Below are positions 38,501 through 46,840 of a stretch of DNA of 64,000 bases, piece by piece. A program made the translations under genes and the position numbers. The stretch lies in assembly GCA_044361315.1 (NCBI GenBank), contig JBIKJA010000002.1, forward strand, positions 248,001 to 312,000. Direction: 5' to 3'. The first letter of the stretch is position 1; each line of letters begins with the position of its first letter. The DNA is from Crocinitomix sp044361315 (lineage in GTDB: Bacteria > Bacteroidota > Bacteroidia > Flavobacteriales_D > Crocinitomicaceae). Below the pieces are notes generated by a model, which made no database searches, was not told where the DNA came from, and saw nothing but the letters and a program-made list of their open reading frames with translations.

Positions 38501-40478
38501 TCTCAAAGGCTTGGTCAACAGGGTTCGTTTTATTAGGATCAGTAGTCACATTCTCCTTTAAAAATGTTTCATTTTTTTCGACAATTGAGGCTAATGCGTT
38601 GCGATCGTTGGAGTTAATTTGGTCAACTTCTAATTTTATGTTTGCAGTTTCGTTAATCGTTTCTTGAGTTTCCTGAAGTGATTTTTCAATAGTCTCCGTA
38701 AGTTCAATTAAACTTTGAGCTTCATTATTCAATTGTTCAATGATTTGTTTTTCTTTAGAGATTTCGAGAAGAAGAGCATTTTTTTCTTTTGGATCGACGG
38801 CATTTTCTGCTTCCTTCAACTCCTTATTTAATTCAACCATTTTACTGTTGGCCAAATCACTTTTTTCCACTGCGACATTGTAGGCGATATTCAATTGATT
38901 TTCTATCGCCGTTTTAGCTTGATTTAAATCGGACAATTGATCCTCTAAAAGTGAACTTAGTCCTTCTTTGGTGATAAAAGGATCAAGACCAGCCTCCACA
39001 AATACATTTTTATCCAAACGAATAGCATCCAATGAATCAATATTAAAGTCTTGTACATTTGGATCTAATTTCGACAATTCGCGGTAAACCTCTGCCATGA
39101 TTGCACTTGGATCATCAAAATCTTCTGAAAACAGATCTTTCACCACAATGATCTCAGCGCTGTTCCCATCCAACTCCAAGGTCATACTTTGTTTTAATGG
39201 CTTAAACTCTCTCGAAGCAGGAAGATTAACTATGTAATTATGCACCTTTTCACTTCCCTTTACAGTGATTTTCAAGTTGTATTTCCCACTTTTAGGAAAG
39301 GTAATTAAATAATCTCCATTGGTTTGTTTTGAATTATAGGTGCCAATCGATTGTCCATTTGAAAAATCCTCCACCACAATTTCAACCTCCTTTTGGTTAT
39401 CATTGACCGTATTTAAGAAATTTCCTTTAATCACAGCCATTTGCATCGGCACCCGATCCACCCGCACTTTATAAACGGTCAATTTACCTTGTTCACTTTC
39501 TCTTGACGAAGCGAAATAAGCCACCTTGTCCAAACTATCCACCACAAATAACAAATCGTCATCTGGCGAACTAATCGCAAAATCCAAATTGTCAGGAGGT
39601 CCAAAACTTTGTGATTCTTTGTCGTATTTTGAACGGAACACATCATATCCCCCCATTGAATTATGTCCTTTCGAACAGAAATAAAGATATTCACCCGAAG
39701 GGTGCATGTAGGCAAAATTCTCATCCAACTCTGTATTTACTTGTCCACTCACCTTTTGGGCTTCTGACCATTCTCCTCCAGGAAGTTTTTTCTTTAAATA
39801 AATATCCAATCCAGTACTTCCATCTACTCCATAACTTGAATAATAAATAAATGGCGAATTAGTCGGGAAATGAATGATTGGCCGGTGATTCTTTTTTTGA
39901 TCTAGCTTAGATTGAAATTGATCGGTAACCAAGATGGTCCCTCCAATATCATCCAATTTGTAGAGGTCATAAAAATTGTCATCTCTTAATTCGGTTTTTT
40001 GAATGACAATGAGGTTAGTGATGTCCGAAAGGAGTTTTTTGCCAAAATTACATGCTTTCAAATCGGTATCTACGTTGATGTCCGTAAATTCATTTTTGGT
40101 GTTTAACTCCTTGAATTTTTGGTAATTTTTAATAGCCTCGTTAAATTGATAATTAAGGTGATAAGCCCTTCCAAGATAGTAATAAGCTCTTTTGTCAATT
40201 CCTGGGCCGGTTAATGAAAATCTAAGTCGTTTGATGGCTTCTTCTTTGTTTTTTGAACCAAAAAGAAGACAGGTGCCGTACCTAAAATTTAAATCGTGGT
40301 TTGTGGCAGCATCGGTAATTATACTGGCATAAAGAGCTTCGGCAGCCGACCAATTTTTTTCGTCAAAAAAGGCATCTGCTCGCTCACGTTTTTGCTCCAA
40401 TGTTTCTTGCGAAAAGGCCGTGCTGTTTCCATACCAGCAAGCAAGCACAATCAACATTAATTTTAAACATTTACTCAT
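32550..40478 (-). CDS. Giant exported TPR/PD40/coiled-coil protein with four SPOR-like modules
   Basis: 2642 residues. Signal peptide 1-24 (ends AFSQ). TPR-like helices about 28-140 (AEALYASIITDAATN, YYLGRAYHLNYQFNEAIKNY). PD40 beta-propeller repeats about 205-325 (FAYMHPSGEYLYFCSKGHNS, GGYDVFRSKYD), then a carboxypeptidase-regulatory-like domain about 350-430. Residues about 480-2090 are Glu/Lys/Asn/Gln-rich helices with about eight units of roughly 100 residues opening LMPDY, LDPLY or LNPQY. SPOR-like module 1 (GLVYKVQVGAF) is near 2119, an Asn/Thr tract near 2221-2262, module 2 (GLFFTVQIGVY) near 2314, and diverged modules 3 (LYYRLLIGVY) and 4 (VFFKIKLGLF) near 2440 and 2551. The first part recalls PorE-type T9SS proteins but lacks OmpA. 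SPOR domains bind denuded peptidoglycan, so an envelope scaffold is likely (inference). Confidence 0.85.
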   Translation of the reverse strand: MSKCLKLMLIVLACWYGNSTAFSQETLEQKRERADAFFDEKNWSAAEALYASIITDAATNHDLNFRYGTCLLFGSKNKEEAIKRLRFSLTGPGIDKRAYYYLGRAYHLNYQFNEAIKNYQKFKELNTKNEFTDINVDTDLKACNFGKKLLSDITNLIVIQKTELRDDNFYDLYKLDDIGGTILVTDQFQSKLDQKKNHRPIIHFPTNSPFIYYSSYGVDGSTGLDIYLKKKLPGGEWSEAQKVSGQVNTELDENFAYMHPSGEYLYFCSKGHNSMGGYDVFRSKYDKESQSFGPPDNLDFAISSPDDDLLFVVDSLDKVAYFASSRESEQGKLTVYKVRVDRVPMQMAVIKGNFLNTVNDNQKEVEIVVEDFSNGQSIGTYNSKQTNGDYLITFPKSGKYNLKITVKGSEKVHNYIVNLPASREFKPLKQSMTLELDGNSAEIIVVKDLFSEDFDDPSAIMAEVYRELSKLDPNVQDFNIDSLDAIRLDKNVFVEAGLDPFITKEGLSSLLEDQLSDLNQAKTAIENQLNIAYNVAVEKSDLANSKMVELNKELKEAENAVDPKEKNALLLEISKEKQIIEQLNNEAQSLIELTETIEKSLQETQETINETANIKLEVDQINSNDRNALASIVEKNETFLKENVTTDPNKTNPVDQAFENGIKEQKDIQNLSLQITDLSKQKRELEAKNTQFEKDISQLKKEKDIALIQSKIDQNISEIEVLSKTIDTKSKQLNTLIASNETVRNGVAAEIVLKDDYNTAEYKSDLTNQEKASIESKVKDNDLNANLALVDEVLEENNVSAFNIDLYANDEVTSNFTKEDWNDAIDKETQLLNEEKSLASKERQAQIQAEIDKLEELRNEKTGAKDLTSEVDVTTISPEIKMEEVLPDYTKKSNQIQQIVSEVDRRKAINELNKELLVALETEKRRLEELIAQEPKAKNLVTRLENLEKLQTSLVEQNKSNEEWIALNSENKTYTKEDVIASLDPLYTDKIREADQIADPDERTKEITSINENILERGNERIQELQAILSDDPDNEAAKAELEYMETFVDDVKFSKTESLVPINTIDVENLSTTVLPSDVVKNYEERQTKIQSIQNENERRKQENILNQELINAAKKEKIELEKLLVENPKNKNISKRIETLTTLEKTYQKIIDENEDWLANNASNTSVALDENLIKDLNPQYQAEINRIDGLEDPKDKTEAIEKLNATTLNKINDRIDELDQVLEQDPANEDAFQEKKSLNELTKIIEKNQDTPLLTPLELAAVDVNPTEKEIFTSYENELAEIESSNKSTVQKEKDKIALNQELLIKIENELKAANEQKRITPDGLEQLNEREANLIVLKEKIEGEIRQSEQIIDGATASTDLAPATIESLMPDFEKDLAEIKNSDKSSKDKLTEENQLNKTLLSAIEGKTTLLENELKENPEMSATITKEMMELGKLKEAIEAKISDLTNQIAADNSAETASRPMISVGALMPDYQSKITDIRNASGTDIEKMQRENELSLNLIKLVDQKIVALKQEKSQNPELATVIDQEIAKLEDIKRSTQNSIAINKDQISQLQAANPNRPEITIGSLMSDFESKIIAIDQSPADEVDKLARKNELNEKLIRAIEAKIEAVQEDWEEDTNNGALYSQEIGKLEELKESKLNEIAKNNEKLTSLQAGNIEVASLNTLDFKTEEGKEVLVEFERELSEIKEIDAEINRAKEELNASDDPKDNQKTQKQLGNLIATKTEIENKVIEGLAQANKAELSVAKNNLLDDKALTQNSAVLDNMGLTDLRTKAEDNLKLADQKMKQANTLRTEAANEKDPLVANEKLKKAFQLEKEAIALMDEAGLIYEALRVSAVYDNTSEVVLSVPENVSERQSTALMDEADALRAEARTNFERANVLRDSIATVKKKNQAAILEEVAKFEAKGNDLQTQANEIEERAAIVKAEEDLVQANSIGDVKTQVDGATAEKVAASEVYKNYIQVKNEGDKFYLDALVVDEQIEKLELSRNNRIKIILDKNPGEDPTSLINDDDELAELQAEIDSLKAVQRKLRDQALAKYAVAKEILDQQDEATQAHIKLMEQEDVKYYVKAPLANVDFEIPDVIETDIFRTTDVAVYSEEARIPVSAKQPNGLVYKVQVGAFRNPLRQDHFKDFAPISGELLNNGITRYMVGYFTKFDAANNAKTQVNGIGYADAFVVAYCNGERITVDRAKQTEAGLITCDGTTIQSQQDLLTINNNNNTNNTNNSSNTNNTNNTNTANNTNNTNTANNTNNTNATATIEDQSSRLNIRPTTEQERQLAFYYTSVPNAARANQVEIIKGLFFTVQIGVYSKPVPNSALFNIQPLNSQRTESGFVRYSTGIFVSGADATKRKNEVVQKGVTDAFVTAYFNGERITIEQAKTILAREGNSVLLGQPLVETVNVTEVDTVEVENPDENPTEKAGPIYFKEALYYRLLIGVYDEAIPGEYAILILQEEEMFEAEVGEDGRTILFTNKIESYDEMTERIIELSDLGIENLDLLTYYKYDIIPFEEGEKIRKGESIDELHPYQEIQGIGTNEFVYNKEAVFFKIKLGLFEDKIPSDFTNLLLLYEEEENISKEETIDDEIIFYTGSIETFEAAELKTNELISKGFDRAVIVAYHKFDEISIEKAREILGE
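33691..33815 (-). repeat. In-frame Asn/Thr microsatellite with perfect 27-bp tandem repeat
   Basis: Low-complexity tract inside the giant gene, built from GTT/GTG trinucleotides on the plus strand and coding for Asn/Thr runs. Two perfect 27-bp copies (33697-33723 and 33724-33750) sit in tandem, followed by degenerate copies. Unit lengths are multiples of three, so slippage would change linker length between SPOR-like modules 1 and 2 without a frameshift. Confidence 0.85.
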
Positions 40479-40626
40479 TCAACTATCCGACAATCGAACT
40501 TATTAGCAACATTTTTTACTCTAATACGCATAATTGCTTGAAAGGTTCACTCTAATTTAATACCTAAAGTACAAAAAAGCAAGTTCCCAAATACATCGGT
40601 AGAGTCTCTAATTTTAAAATCTCCAC

Positions 40627-43600
40627 CTATTCACCCCAGAAAGTTCTAAAGGTGCTCAAAAAGCCTTCGGCGTTTTGAGTTCTTAATTGGTAAGAAAAGT
40701 CTTTATCTTTTAATTTTTCATCCTTTAATTCTGACATATAGGCTTGCAAAGCTTTGTCACTTGTAACTAAATTCATGAAGGTGGTTCGTTTAATTCGTTC
40801 GAATCGGAAGAAATAATAATTTCCTGGGGCATCACCACCTGGTAATTCAATTAAATAGCCCAATTTAGTTCCTCGATCCGATCCATCCACCGTGTATTCA
40901 ATGGCAAGGCGAACTGTAAAATCTTTGAACAATGGAACTCCACTCAACCCAACAATTCCAGTAATTGGTTCTGAAACAAATCCAATGGCACGTTTATCCC
41001 ATTTCATTCTTAAATTGGTTAAATAAATGGTTTTTTCCATCTCTTTTGGCAATTTCCTTACCTCCCCATCTAAGATATAATCAGATTTTAAATTCTCCGC
41101 TTCTTCTTTAGAAATTTGTTCCGTCACTGCTTGCTCGAGTGTGGTTCTTCCTATATCTACGCCACTTAACCCATTTTGGCTGGTAATGGCATTTGAAATA
41201 AATTCCATGACCTTTTTGTCAAAGAAAAAGTCGATACTTCCGCTTAAATTCAAATTAGTCAAACGGTTTACCGCATTATAACTCACCAATCCGTATGTTT
41301 CAATTTCTACATCTGGTAAATCAAGACCTAAATCAACAACCCCATCACCTTCCATCGAACAACTTTCAATTTGTAAGCTGATATAATTGCCTTTTTCAGC
41401 GCGGTTAATCAATTTTTCGGCGCTCGCGATTCTAAATTCTTTTGATTCTTTGTTGTAATTGAGCACGCCGTTAGAGGTAAACATGACATAATCTCCAGGA
41501 TTTTCCAAAGCCGATAAAAAGGTTGGGTAAATTTCCAAACTATCCGAATTTGAGGTATTTCGACGTACCAATCCAACCGCAATTCCATTTCCTTCCAAGT
41601 CTTTTAAATTGGTCGATACTGGAATTTGAATATTATTTGGATCGATGTCTGTTCTGAATTTTAACCAGTTTCGCGCAAATTGATTACATTCATGGTTGAT
41701 TCTTGTCGCCCCATCAAAAGTTAAAAACTGCATCGAAGCATAGAGCTCGACTCCTCCATAAAAATCAAATCGATCATCTAATTTAAAGTTGGCATCTTTT
41801 TTAATTTCTCCTTTAGCAACCGTTTGATAGGCCGTGTCTAATTCGATTTTTTCGAAATAAATTATTTGTATTTTTCCGTTGCTGTCAATGTAAGGATATT
41901 TACCACTTGCCTTATAAGATCTTCTTGCCAAGACTTGCACTTTTGCTTCAGTGATTTTGTGGTACTTAGTAATGAAGTTTGCCACAATTTCAGCATTTTC
42001 AAACGGATCCATTACAGCTTTTTTACGAATCGTTACTTTTTCACCTTCTGGGAAAATTCGCGCATCGGCAACGTCTAAATACGTTACTTTTTCACAATAA
42101 ATAACATTCTCATTTATGAAAAATTTGGCCTTTGGCGCTTTAAAGTTCAATGAATCTTGATCCTCATTTATAGAGAAGAAATTTGATACTGTTAAATCCA
42201 AATCAGACTCGATTGAAACGTCGGATTTTCCTTGACTAGCAAGTTCCATTTCATCTTTATCCATTAACCATGTAAACATATCAATGTAGCAGATATACTC
42301 ATTTTTAGGAAATTCAACAATCGAAGTTCCATCGTTTGATTTAAACTCTCCCTTTCTTGCCTCAAAATCAACATGGGCATTTAAATTCCGTGAATCAAAT
42401 GACAAAGGATTTTCCATCCCTGCTTCTGTCTCTTGCTCTTTCCCTACTAAATTAAAATCAGAAGTATCGGCATCAATCACCCAACGACTGAAGGCAAATT
42501 GTTTTGAACCTAATTCGGCATCTTTAAAATAAATCAACCCTCGTCCGGTCATTCCCTTTTTCGTTAACTCCGTTGCGCCTTTCATTTGCGCTTCTTTGTT
42601 AAACATCAACAATGGATATTTGGTCGTCATTACTTTGAGAACCTCGGCAGATGGAACATAGGTCACCATCACATCTTTGCCCAATGCATCTGGCAAAGAG
42701 ATTCCTTCGCTTTTCGTTTGAGCGGTATTTGTGTACTGCGAAATCCCCATGGTTGAATCAGGAAAGAAAACAAAATCTTCACTAATTGATTTGGAGGTGA
42801 TAAAATTAATTTCACCTGCTCCTCTTAATCCTTTATTGCTTAAGCGTATCTCATTAGCGAATTTTGCGTTTTTTCCATAAAAATCAAATCCAGTTTGAGG
42901 AGCTTTTGATTTAAATCCGAACGAATAATCTTCTTGAATCGAAATAGTTTCTCTAAACAGAGGAAAGATACCAGCACTTCGCATTTCCCCATGAAATTTA
43001 ACAGAGCGCTCAGCAAAATTATCCAAACTGTCAAAAACAAATGGATCGACCTTAAAATAAAAATCGCTGCTGTCATAAACTCCATTGTAGATAGATGAAT
43101 TATCGTAATACACAAAACAATCAGTTTTTGAGGTCAAAACGGGATATTGAGGGAATTTTACTTTATCCTTTCCAGAACGATTGGTCACATCATCAATTTG
43201 AATAGTTCCTTTTAACTTTTTAAAGTGAGAATACATCGGGATTAACTTATCACTACCACCGAAAACAGGTGCAACTCTCAACAAGGCAGCATCCACTTTA
43301 AGAAGCGACACTTTAAAATTCGTATAATCAAACGCAGCATCATCGACGTAAAATTCCATTTTCCCAGCCATTATAGCTCCAGAAAACAAGAAATCGCGAT
43401 TTTTCTTCATGAGAATGCGTCCATTTTCGGGAAAAACAGCCACATTTTGAGCTGTTGACAATTCGATTGGATCTAATTCATTTAAGCTCAAATCCAAACT
43501 TGTAATATTAATTTTTCCAAAACTTGTTTCGATTAACTTTCTCTTATTCAACGAATCTGCCATCACATTGTAAATACCAGCGGTTCGATCAGGACTACCA

Positions 43601-45234
43601 TCAGGATTAACTTCAGGTTTTTTCTTTACTTCCAATAAATTCGAAACAAATTGGATATTATCATAATCAGATCGACCCGCTCTTGCATCGATGTATTTTT
43701 TGGTTTTAGGTTGGAGGGTAACCAATTTTTTAGATTTATTGTAATTGATAAATCCTTGATTAGCCAACCTATAAATTGTAGGCATTGCTTGTTCGATCGT
43801 AAATCCAAGGGCAGTTGCTGCTTGACTGATTGGAATCACTTCTAAATCATATTTATATGCATATTGATAAATGGCCACCAAAGGATTGGATTGAGACATT
43901 CCTTGCAATTCGTTATACACATTAGCATCGAATAAATCTTGCGATTCGAAACGTGCAATTTTTTGAGAACTTTGTGGATGCCATACCAAATCTAAATTCG
44001 GATCACCTCTACTCCACACCACTCGATCAACATACATGTCTAAACGGTGAAAGGTGTTTTTAAATGGTGCTTGTGAAATTCCTTCTTTTCCTCGTGCAAG
44101 GTTGAGACTTTTTAGGTCGTAACTCACATCCAAACCAGGATGGTAAATGGAATCAGTTTCTGAAAGATAAATCACCGCTTCGGCATCCGAAGCCCTCAAC
44201 CCTGCTTTGTTAGCCGTAATTCGCGAAGCACTCACTTTGACAAATGGTTTACCCGCCTTGTAAAAAACGACAGATGCAGGTTCAGAATCGAATCCTACCC
44301 CAGTAAAATCAGCACCTTCAAGAGCAAATCCTCCAACATAATCCACTTCAGGAAGAATGTTTTTACGTACAATTTTCTTACTAAAAGAAAGAAATTGGGG
44401 ATAAACACGGTCTACTTCGCGGTTAATTTTTTTGGCTTCATCGCTAAATGATCCATAAAGCGGTTTATCATAATAATCCGTGTAAACCAATGCTGAGTCA
44501 GTTTCCACCTTGGTTGATTTTAAGGACATAGAATAATCAGTAATTTCAGCGTAATTGGTTGTTTTATTGAGCCCAACTTTTTGCCAATCTATCTTTCCTC
44601 CGCGACCTGACCATTTGGTAATTAACGGTTCATAAACCCCTGAAGTTTTGCGGACGATTGTGCTGTCAAAATAAGGATTCTCTTTCCGCTCTGCCTGGCG
44701 ATTGACGATATAACATTTTAAATCCACATTCTCAAATTTAATATTTGGACTGTTTTTATCGAACTCAAAAAGATAGGTTCCACCAGCTACTTTCCAAATA
44801 TGATTTGTTGTGTAAAAAATAGTTCCATCCGTAAAAAATTGAGCGCATATTTCGATAAAATCTTTAAAATCTCTTACTTTTTTACTTTGTAATAAAGCGT
44901 CAATGGTATTGTGCCACGATTCGAAACTTGCCTTTGGCTGCTTGGTTTGAACGAATGAATGCACCGATAAAATGTATCCATACAATTCTGGAAAAGGCGG
45001 TAAATTTTTACTTACAATTAGGTTGGCAGTAGCCACTACTTTGCTCTGATATTCAGGAGAAAAACTGGTGAGCCAATTTGGCCTAAAAACATCCATCAAC
45101 TCATTTGTCTTAACGCGGTTAGAAGCGCCAAGGTATTTATCAATATCTTTTAAAAACTGCTCAGGCTGGGAAGAAAATTGACCGTAAGATGTCCCTGCAA
45201 TCAAAAATATTAACCCAATAAAGATTGCTTTCAT
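40627..45234 (-). CDS. 1535-residue exported protein of unrecognised family
   Basis: Signal peptide 1-19 (MKAIFIGLIFLIAGTSYGQ). The rest is beta-rich without membrane helices or a T9SS tail. Recurrent phrases name layer-like repeats: ITANKAGLRASDAEAVIYLS, FSGAIMAGKMEFYVDDAAFD, FYGKNAKFANEIRLSNKGLR and KKGMTGRGLIYFKDAELGSK; these suggest repeated parallel beta-strands as in OstA/AsmA-type envelope proteins, but this is only an impression of fold. A winged-helix-like patch (IEQAMPTIYRLANQGFINYN) lies near 480. It starts 20 bases after prmA on the same strand, so it is probably the last gene of the DUF1599-to-prmA operon. Function unknown; likely periplasmic and large. Confidence 0.75.
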   Translation of the reverse strand: MKAIFIGLIFLIAGTSYGQFSSQPEQFLKDIDKYLGASNRVKTNELMDVFRPNWLTSFSPEYQSKVVATANLIVSKNLPPFPELYGYILSVHSFVQTKQPKASFESWHNTIDALLQSKKVRDFKDFIEICAQFFTDGTIFYTTNHIWKVAGGTYLFEFDKNSPNIKFENVDLKCYIVNRQAERKENPYFDSTIVRKTSGVYEPLITKWSGRGGKIDWQKVGLNKTTNYAEITDYSMSLKSTKVETDSALVYTDYYDKPLYGSFSDEAKKINREVDRVYPQFLSFSKKIVRKNILPEVDYVGGFALEGADFTGVGFDSEPASVVFYKAGKPFVKVSASRITANKAGLRASDAEAVIYLSETDSIYHPGLDVSYDLKSLNLARGKEGISQAPFKNTFHRLDMYVDRVVWSRGDPNLDLVWHPQSSQKIARFESQDLFDANVYNELQGMSQSNPLVAIYQYAYKYDLEVIPISQAATALGFTIEQAMPTIYRLANQGFINYNKSKKLVTLQPKTKKYIDARAGRSDYDNIQFVSNLLEVKKKPEVNPDGSPDRTAGIYNVMADSLNKRKLIETSFGKINITSLDLSLNELDPIELSTAQNVAVFPENGRILMKKNRDFLFSGAIMAGKMEFYVDDAAFDYTNFKVSLLKVDAALLRVAPVFGGSDKLIPMYSHFKKLKGTIQIDDVTNRSGKDKVKFPQYPVLTSKTDCFVYYDNSSIYNGVYDSSDFYFKVDPFVFDSLDNFAERSVKFHGEMRSAGIFPLFRETISIQEDYSFGFKSKAPQTGFDFYGKNAKFANEIRLSNKGLRGAGEINFITSKSISEDFVFFPDSTMGISQYTNTAQTKSEGISLPDALGKDVMVTYVPSAEVLKVMTTKYPLLMFNKEAQMKGATELTKKGMTGRGLIYFKDAELGSKQFAFSRWVIDADTSDFNLVGKEQETEAGMENPLSFDSRNLNAHVDFEARKGEFKSNDGTSIVEFPKNEYICYIDMFTWLMDKDEMELASQGKSDVSIESDLDLTVSNFFSINEDQDSLNFKAPKAKFFINENVIYCEKVTYLDVADARIFPEGEKVTIRKKAVMDPFENAEIVANFITKYHKITEAKVQVLARRSYKASGKYPYIDSNGKIQIIYFEKIELDTAYQTVAKGEIKKDANFKLDDRFDFYGGVELYASMQFLTFDGATRINHECNQFARNWLKFRTDIDPNNIQIPVSTNLKDLEGNGIAVGLVRRNTSNSDSLEIYPTFLSALENPGDYVMFTSNGVLNYNKESKEFRIASAEKLINRAEKGNYISLQIESCSMEGDGVVDLGLDLPDVEIETYGLVSYNAVNRLTNLNLSGSIDFFFDKKVMEFISNAITSQNGLSGVDIGRTTLEQAVTEQISKEEAENLKSDYILDGEVRKLPKEMEKTIYLTNLRMKWDKRAIGFVSEPITGIVGLSGVPLFKDFTVRLAIEYTVDGSDRGTKLGYLIELPGGDAPGNYYFFRFERIKRTTFMNLVTSDKALQAYMSELKDEKLKDKDFSYQLRTQNAEGFLSTFRTFWGE

Positions 45235-45254
45235 AAGGTAATGGTTTTATTCTT

Positions 45255-46082
45255 TTAGTTGTTCAATTTAAATTGCAGCAAAGCCCATTCGTCCTTTGTT
45301 TCAACACTTTCAAAAATGAAGCCAAATTCAGCGGCTTTTTGTTGTAAATCTTCTTGGTCCGTTTTGAAAAAACCACTAAGAAGTAAAATTCCATTTTTTT
45401 CGAGTATTTCTGAATAAGTTTCAAAATGACTTATTAAGACATTTTTATTGATGTTTGCGATGATCAAATCAAACTTTTTATCTTTTAATATTAGATGATC
45501 GCCAAGTACAACTTGGATTTTATGGCAACCATTTAATTCAATATTTTCTAACGCATTTCGGTAACTCCATTCATCTATATCAACCGCTAAAATTTCCGAA
45601 GCTGCAAGTTTTTCTGCCAAAATAGCCAAGATACCTGTTCCAGTTCCCATATCTAAAACCCGCTGATTTTCCAAGTTTAATTCAAACAATCGTTTAGACA
45701 TCAACCATGTTGTTTGATGGTGCCCTGTTCCAAAGGACATTTGTGGTTGTATGGTGATCGTAAGTAATTGATTAAAAACACCGTTGTGAAACGGCGCAAT
45801 AATCGCCAATTTATCGGCTACCACAACAGGATCAAAATTTTTCTCCCATTCCGCATTCCAATTTTGGTCTTGGATGGTTTTGTAGGCGAATTGGTCTATT
45901 TCCGAAAAAGTGTCAAGGTCTTCAATCATTTGCTTATCGAAATCTAATTCGGGGATATAACTCAAGAGTCCTGTTTTGGTTTCAACAAAACTCTCAAATC
46001 CTTTTTCGGCAAGATGACTCACGAGGATTTCTCTCCATGGCTCCAAATCTTTAAAGGTGATATCTAATTCGATGTAATTCAT
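45255..46082 (-). CDS. prmA: Ribosomal protein L11 methyltransferase
   Basis: 275 residues, usual length. The N-terminal substrate-recognition part precedes a class I SAM-dependent methyltransferase fold with motif I VLDMGTGTGILAILA, the acidic ribose-binding residue in LAVDIDEWS, and the FDLIIANINKNVL motif that corresponds to the catalytic NxxxN-type loop. PrmA trimethylates L11 of the ribosome. Its ATG overlaps the tpiA stop by one base (TAATG), implying coupled translation. Confidence 0.93.
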   Translation of the reverse strand: MNYIELDITFKDLEPWREILVSHLAEKGFESFVETKTGLLSYIPELDFDKQMIEDLDTFSEIDQFAYKTIQDQNWNAEWEKNFDPVVVADKLAIIAPFHNGVFNQLLTITIQPQMSFGTGHHQTTWLMSKRLFELNLENQRVLDMGTGTGILAILAEKLAASEILAVDIDEWSYRNALENIELNGCHKIQVVLGDHLILKDKKFDLIIANINKNVLISHFETYSEILEKNGILLLSGFFKTDQEDLQQKAAEFGFIFESVETKDEWALLQFKLNN

Positions 46083-46840
46083 TAAAAAGAATTGGCAATT
46101 GTTATAAAACTATTTAGATCGAGCGATGCCCCGCCAATTAATCCTCCGTCGATATCCGTCTGAGAAAAAAGTTCTTTTGCGTTATCTGCATTACAACTTC
46201 CCCCATAAATAATCCCAACTTTTTCGGCAGTTTGTTCGTCGTATTGTGCTGTAATTCTTGCTCTGATAAGTGCATGAATTTCTTGTGCTTGAGCAGAGGT
46301 AGCTGTTTTTCCTGTTCCAATTGCCCAAATTGGCTCATAAGCAATAATCACTTTTTGAATTTCTTCTGCTTTTAATTTAAAACAGCTGTCCATGATTTGT
46401 TTCATCACAAATTCTTTGTAGACATTGCTTTCGCGAACTTGCAATTGTTCCCCACAACAAAAAATAGGACTGATTCCTTGATTGATCAATGCTTTTACTT
46501 TTTTGGCAAGCATGGAATAGTCTTCGTTAAAATTGTCCCGTCTTTCAGAATGTCCAACGATACCATATTTTACGCCTAAACTTTTCAACTGTTTCGGAGA
46601 TACTTCTCCTGTATACGCTCCACTATCCAGATAAAAATTATTCTGCGATCCTAAATGAATCCAAGGATGTGATTTGAGGAGGTCGGAAAAAGCACTCAAA
46701 TAAGGTGTTGGAGGGCAAATAATTACTTCTACATCAGTTCCAAATTGATCCTTGCGTGCAATGATTTCTTGCAAAAGCGCAACCGCCTCTGCATAATCTA
46801 AGTTCATTTTCCAATTTCCTGCTACTATCTTTCGTTTCAT
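46082..46840 (-). CDS. tpiA: Triosephosphate isomerase
   Basis: 252 residues, a full TIM barrel. Visible catalytic parts: Lys in AGNWKMNL near the start, His in GIVGHSERRD, and Glu in IAYEPIWAIGTGKTA. The phosphate-binding IIYGGSCNADNA and GLIGGASL near the end are intact. Interconverts dihydroxyacetone phosphate and glyceraldehyde 3-phosphate in glycolysis. It directly abuts the upstream BT_3928-type gene and overlaps prmA by one base. Confidence 0.97.
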   Translation of the reverse strand: MKRKIVAGNWKMNLDYAEAVALLQEIIARKDQFGTDVEVIICPPTPYLSAFSDLLKSHPWIHLGSQNNFYLDSGAYTGEVSPKQLKSLGVKYGIVGHSERRDNFNEDYSMLAKKVKALINQGISPIFCCGEQLQVRESNVYKEFVMKQIMDSCFKLKAEEIQKVIIAYEPIWAIGTGKTATSAQAQEIHALIRARITAQYDEQTAEKVGIIYGGSCNADNAKELFSQTDIDGGLIGGASLDLNSFITIANSF

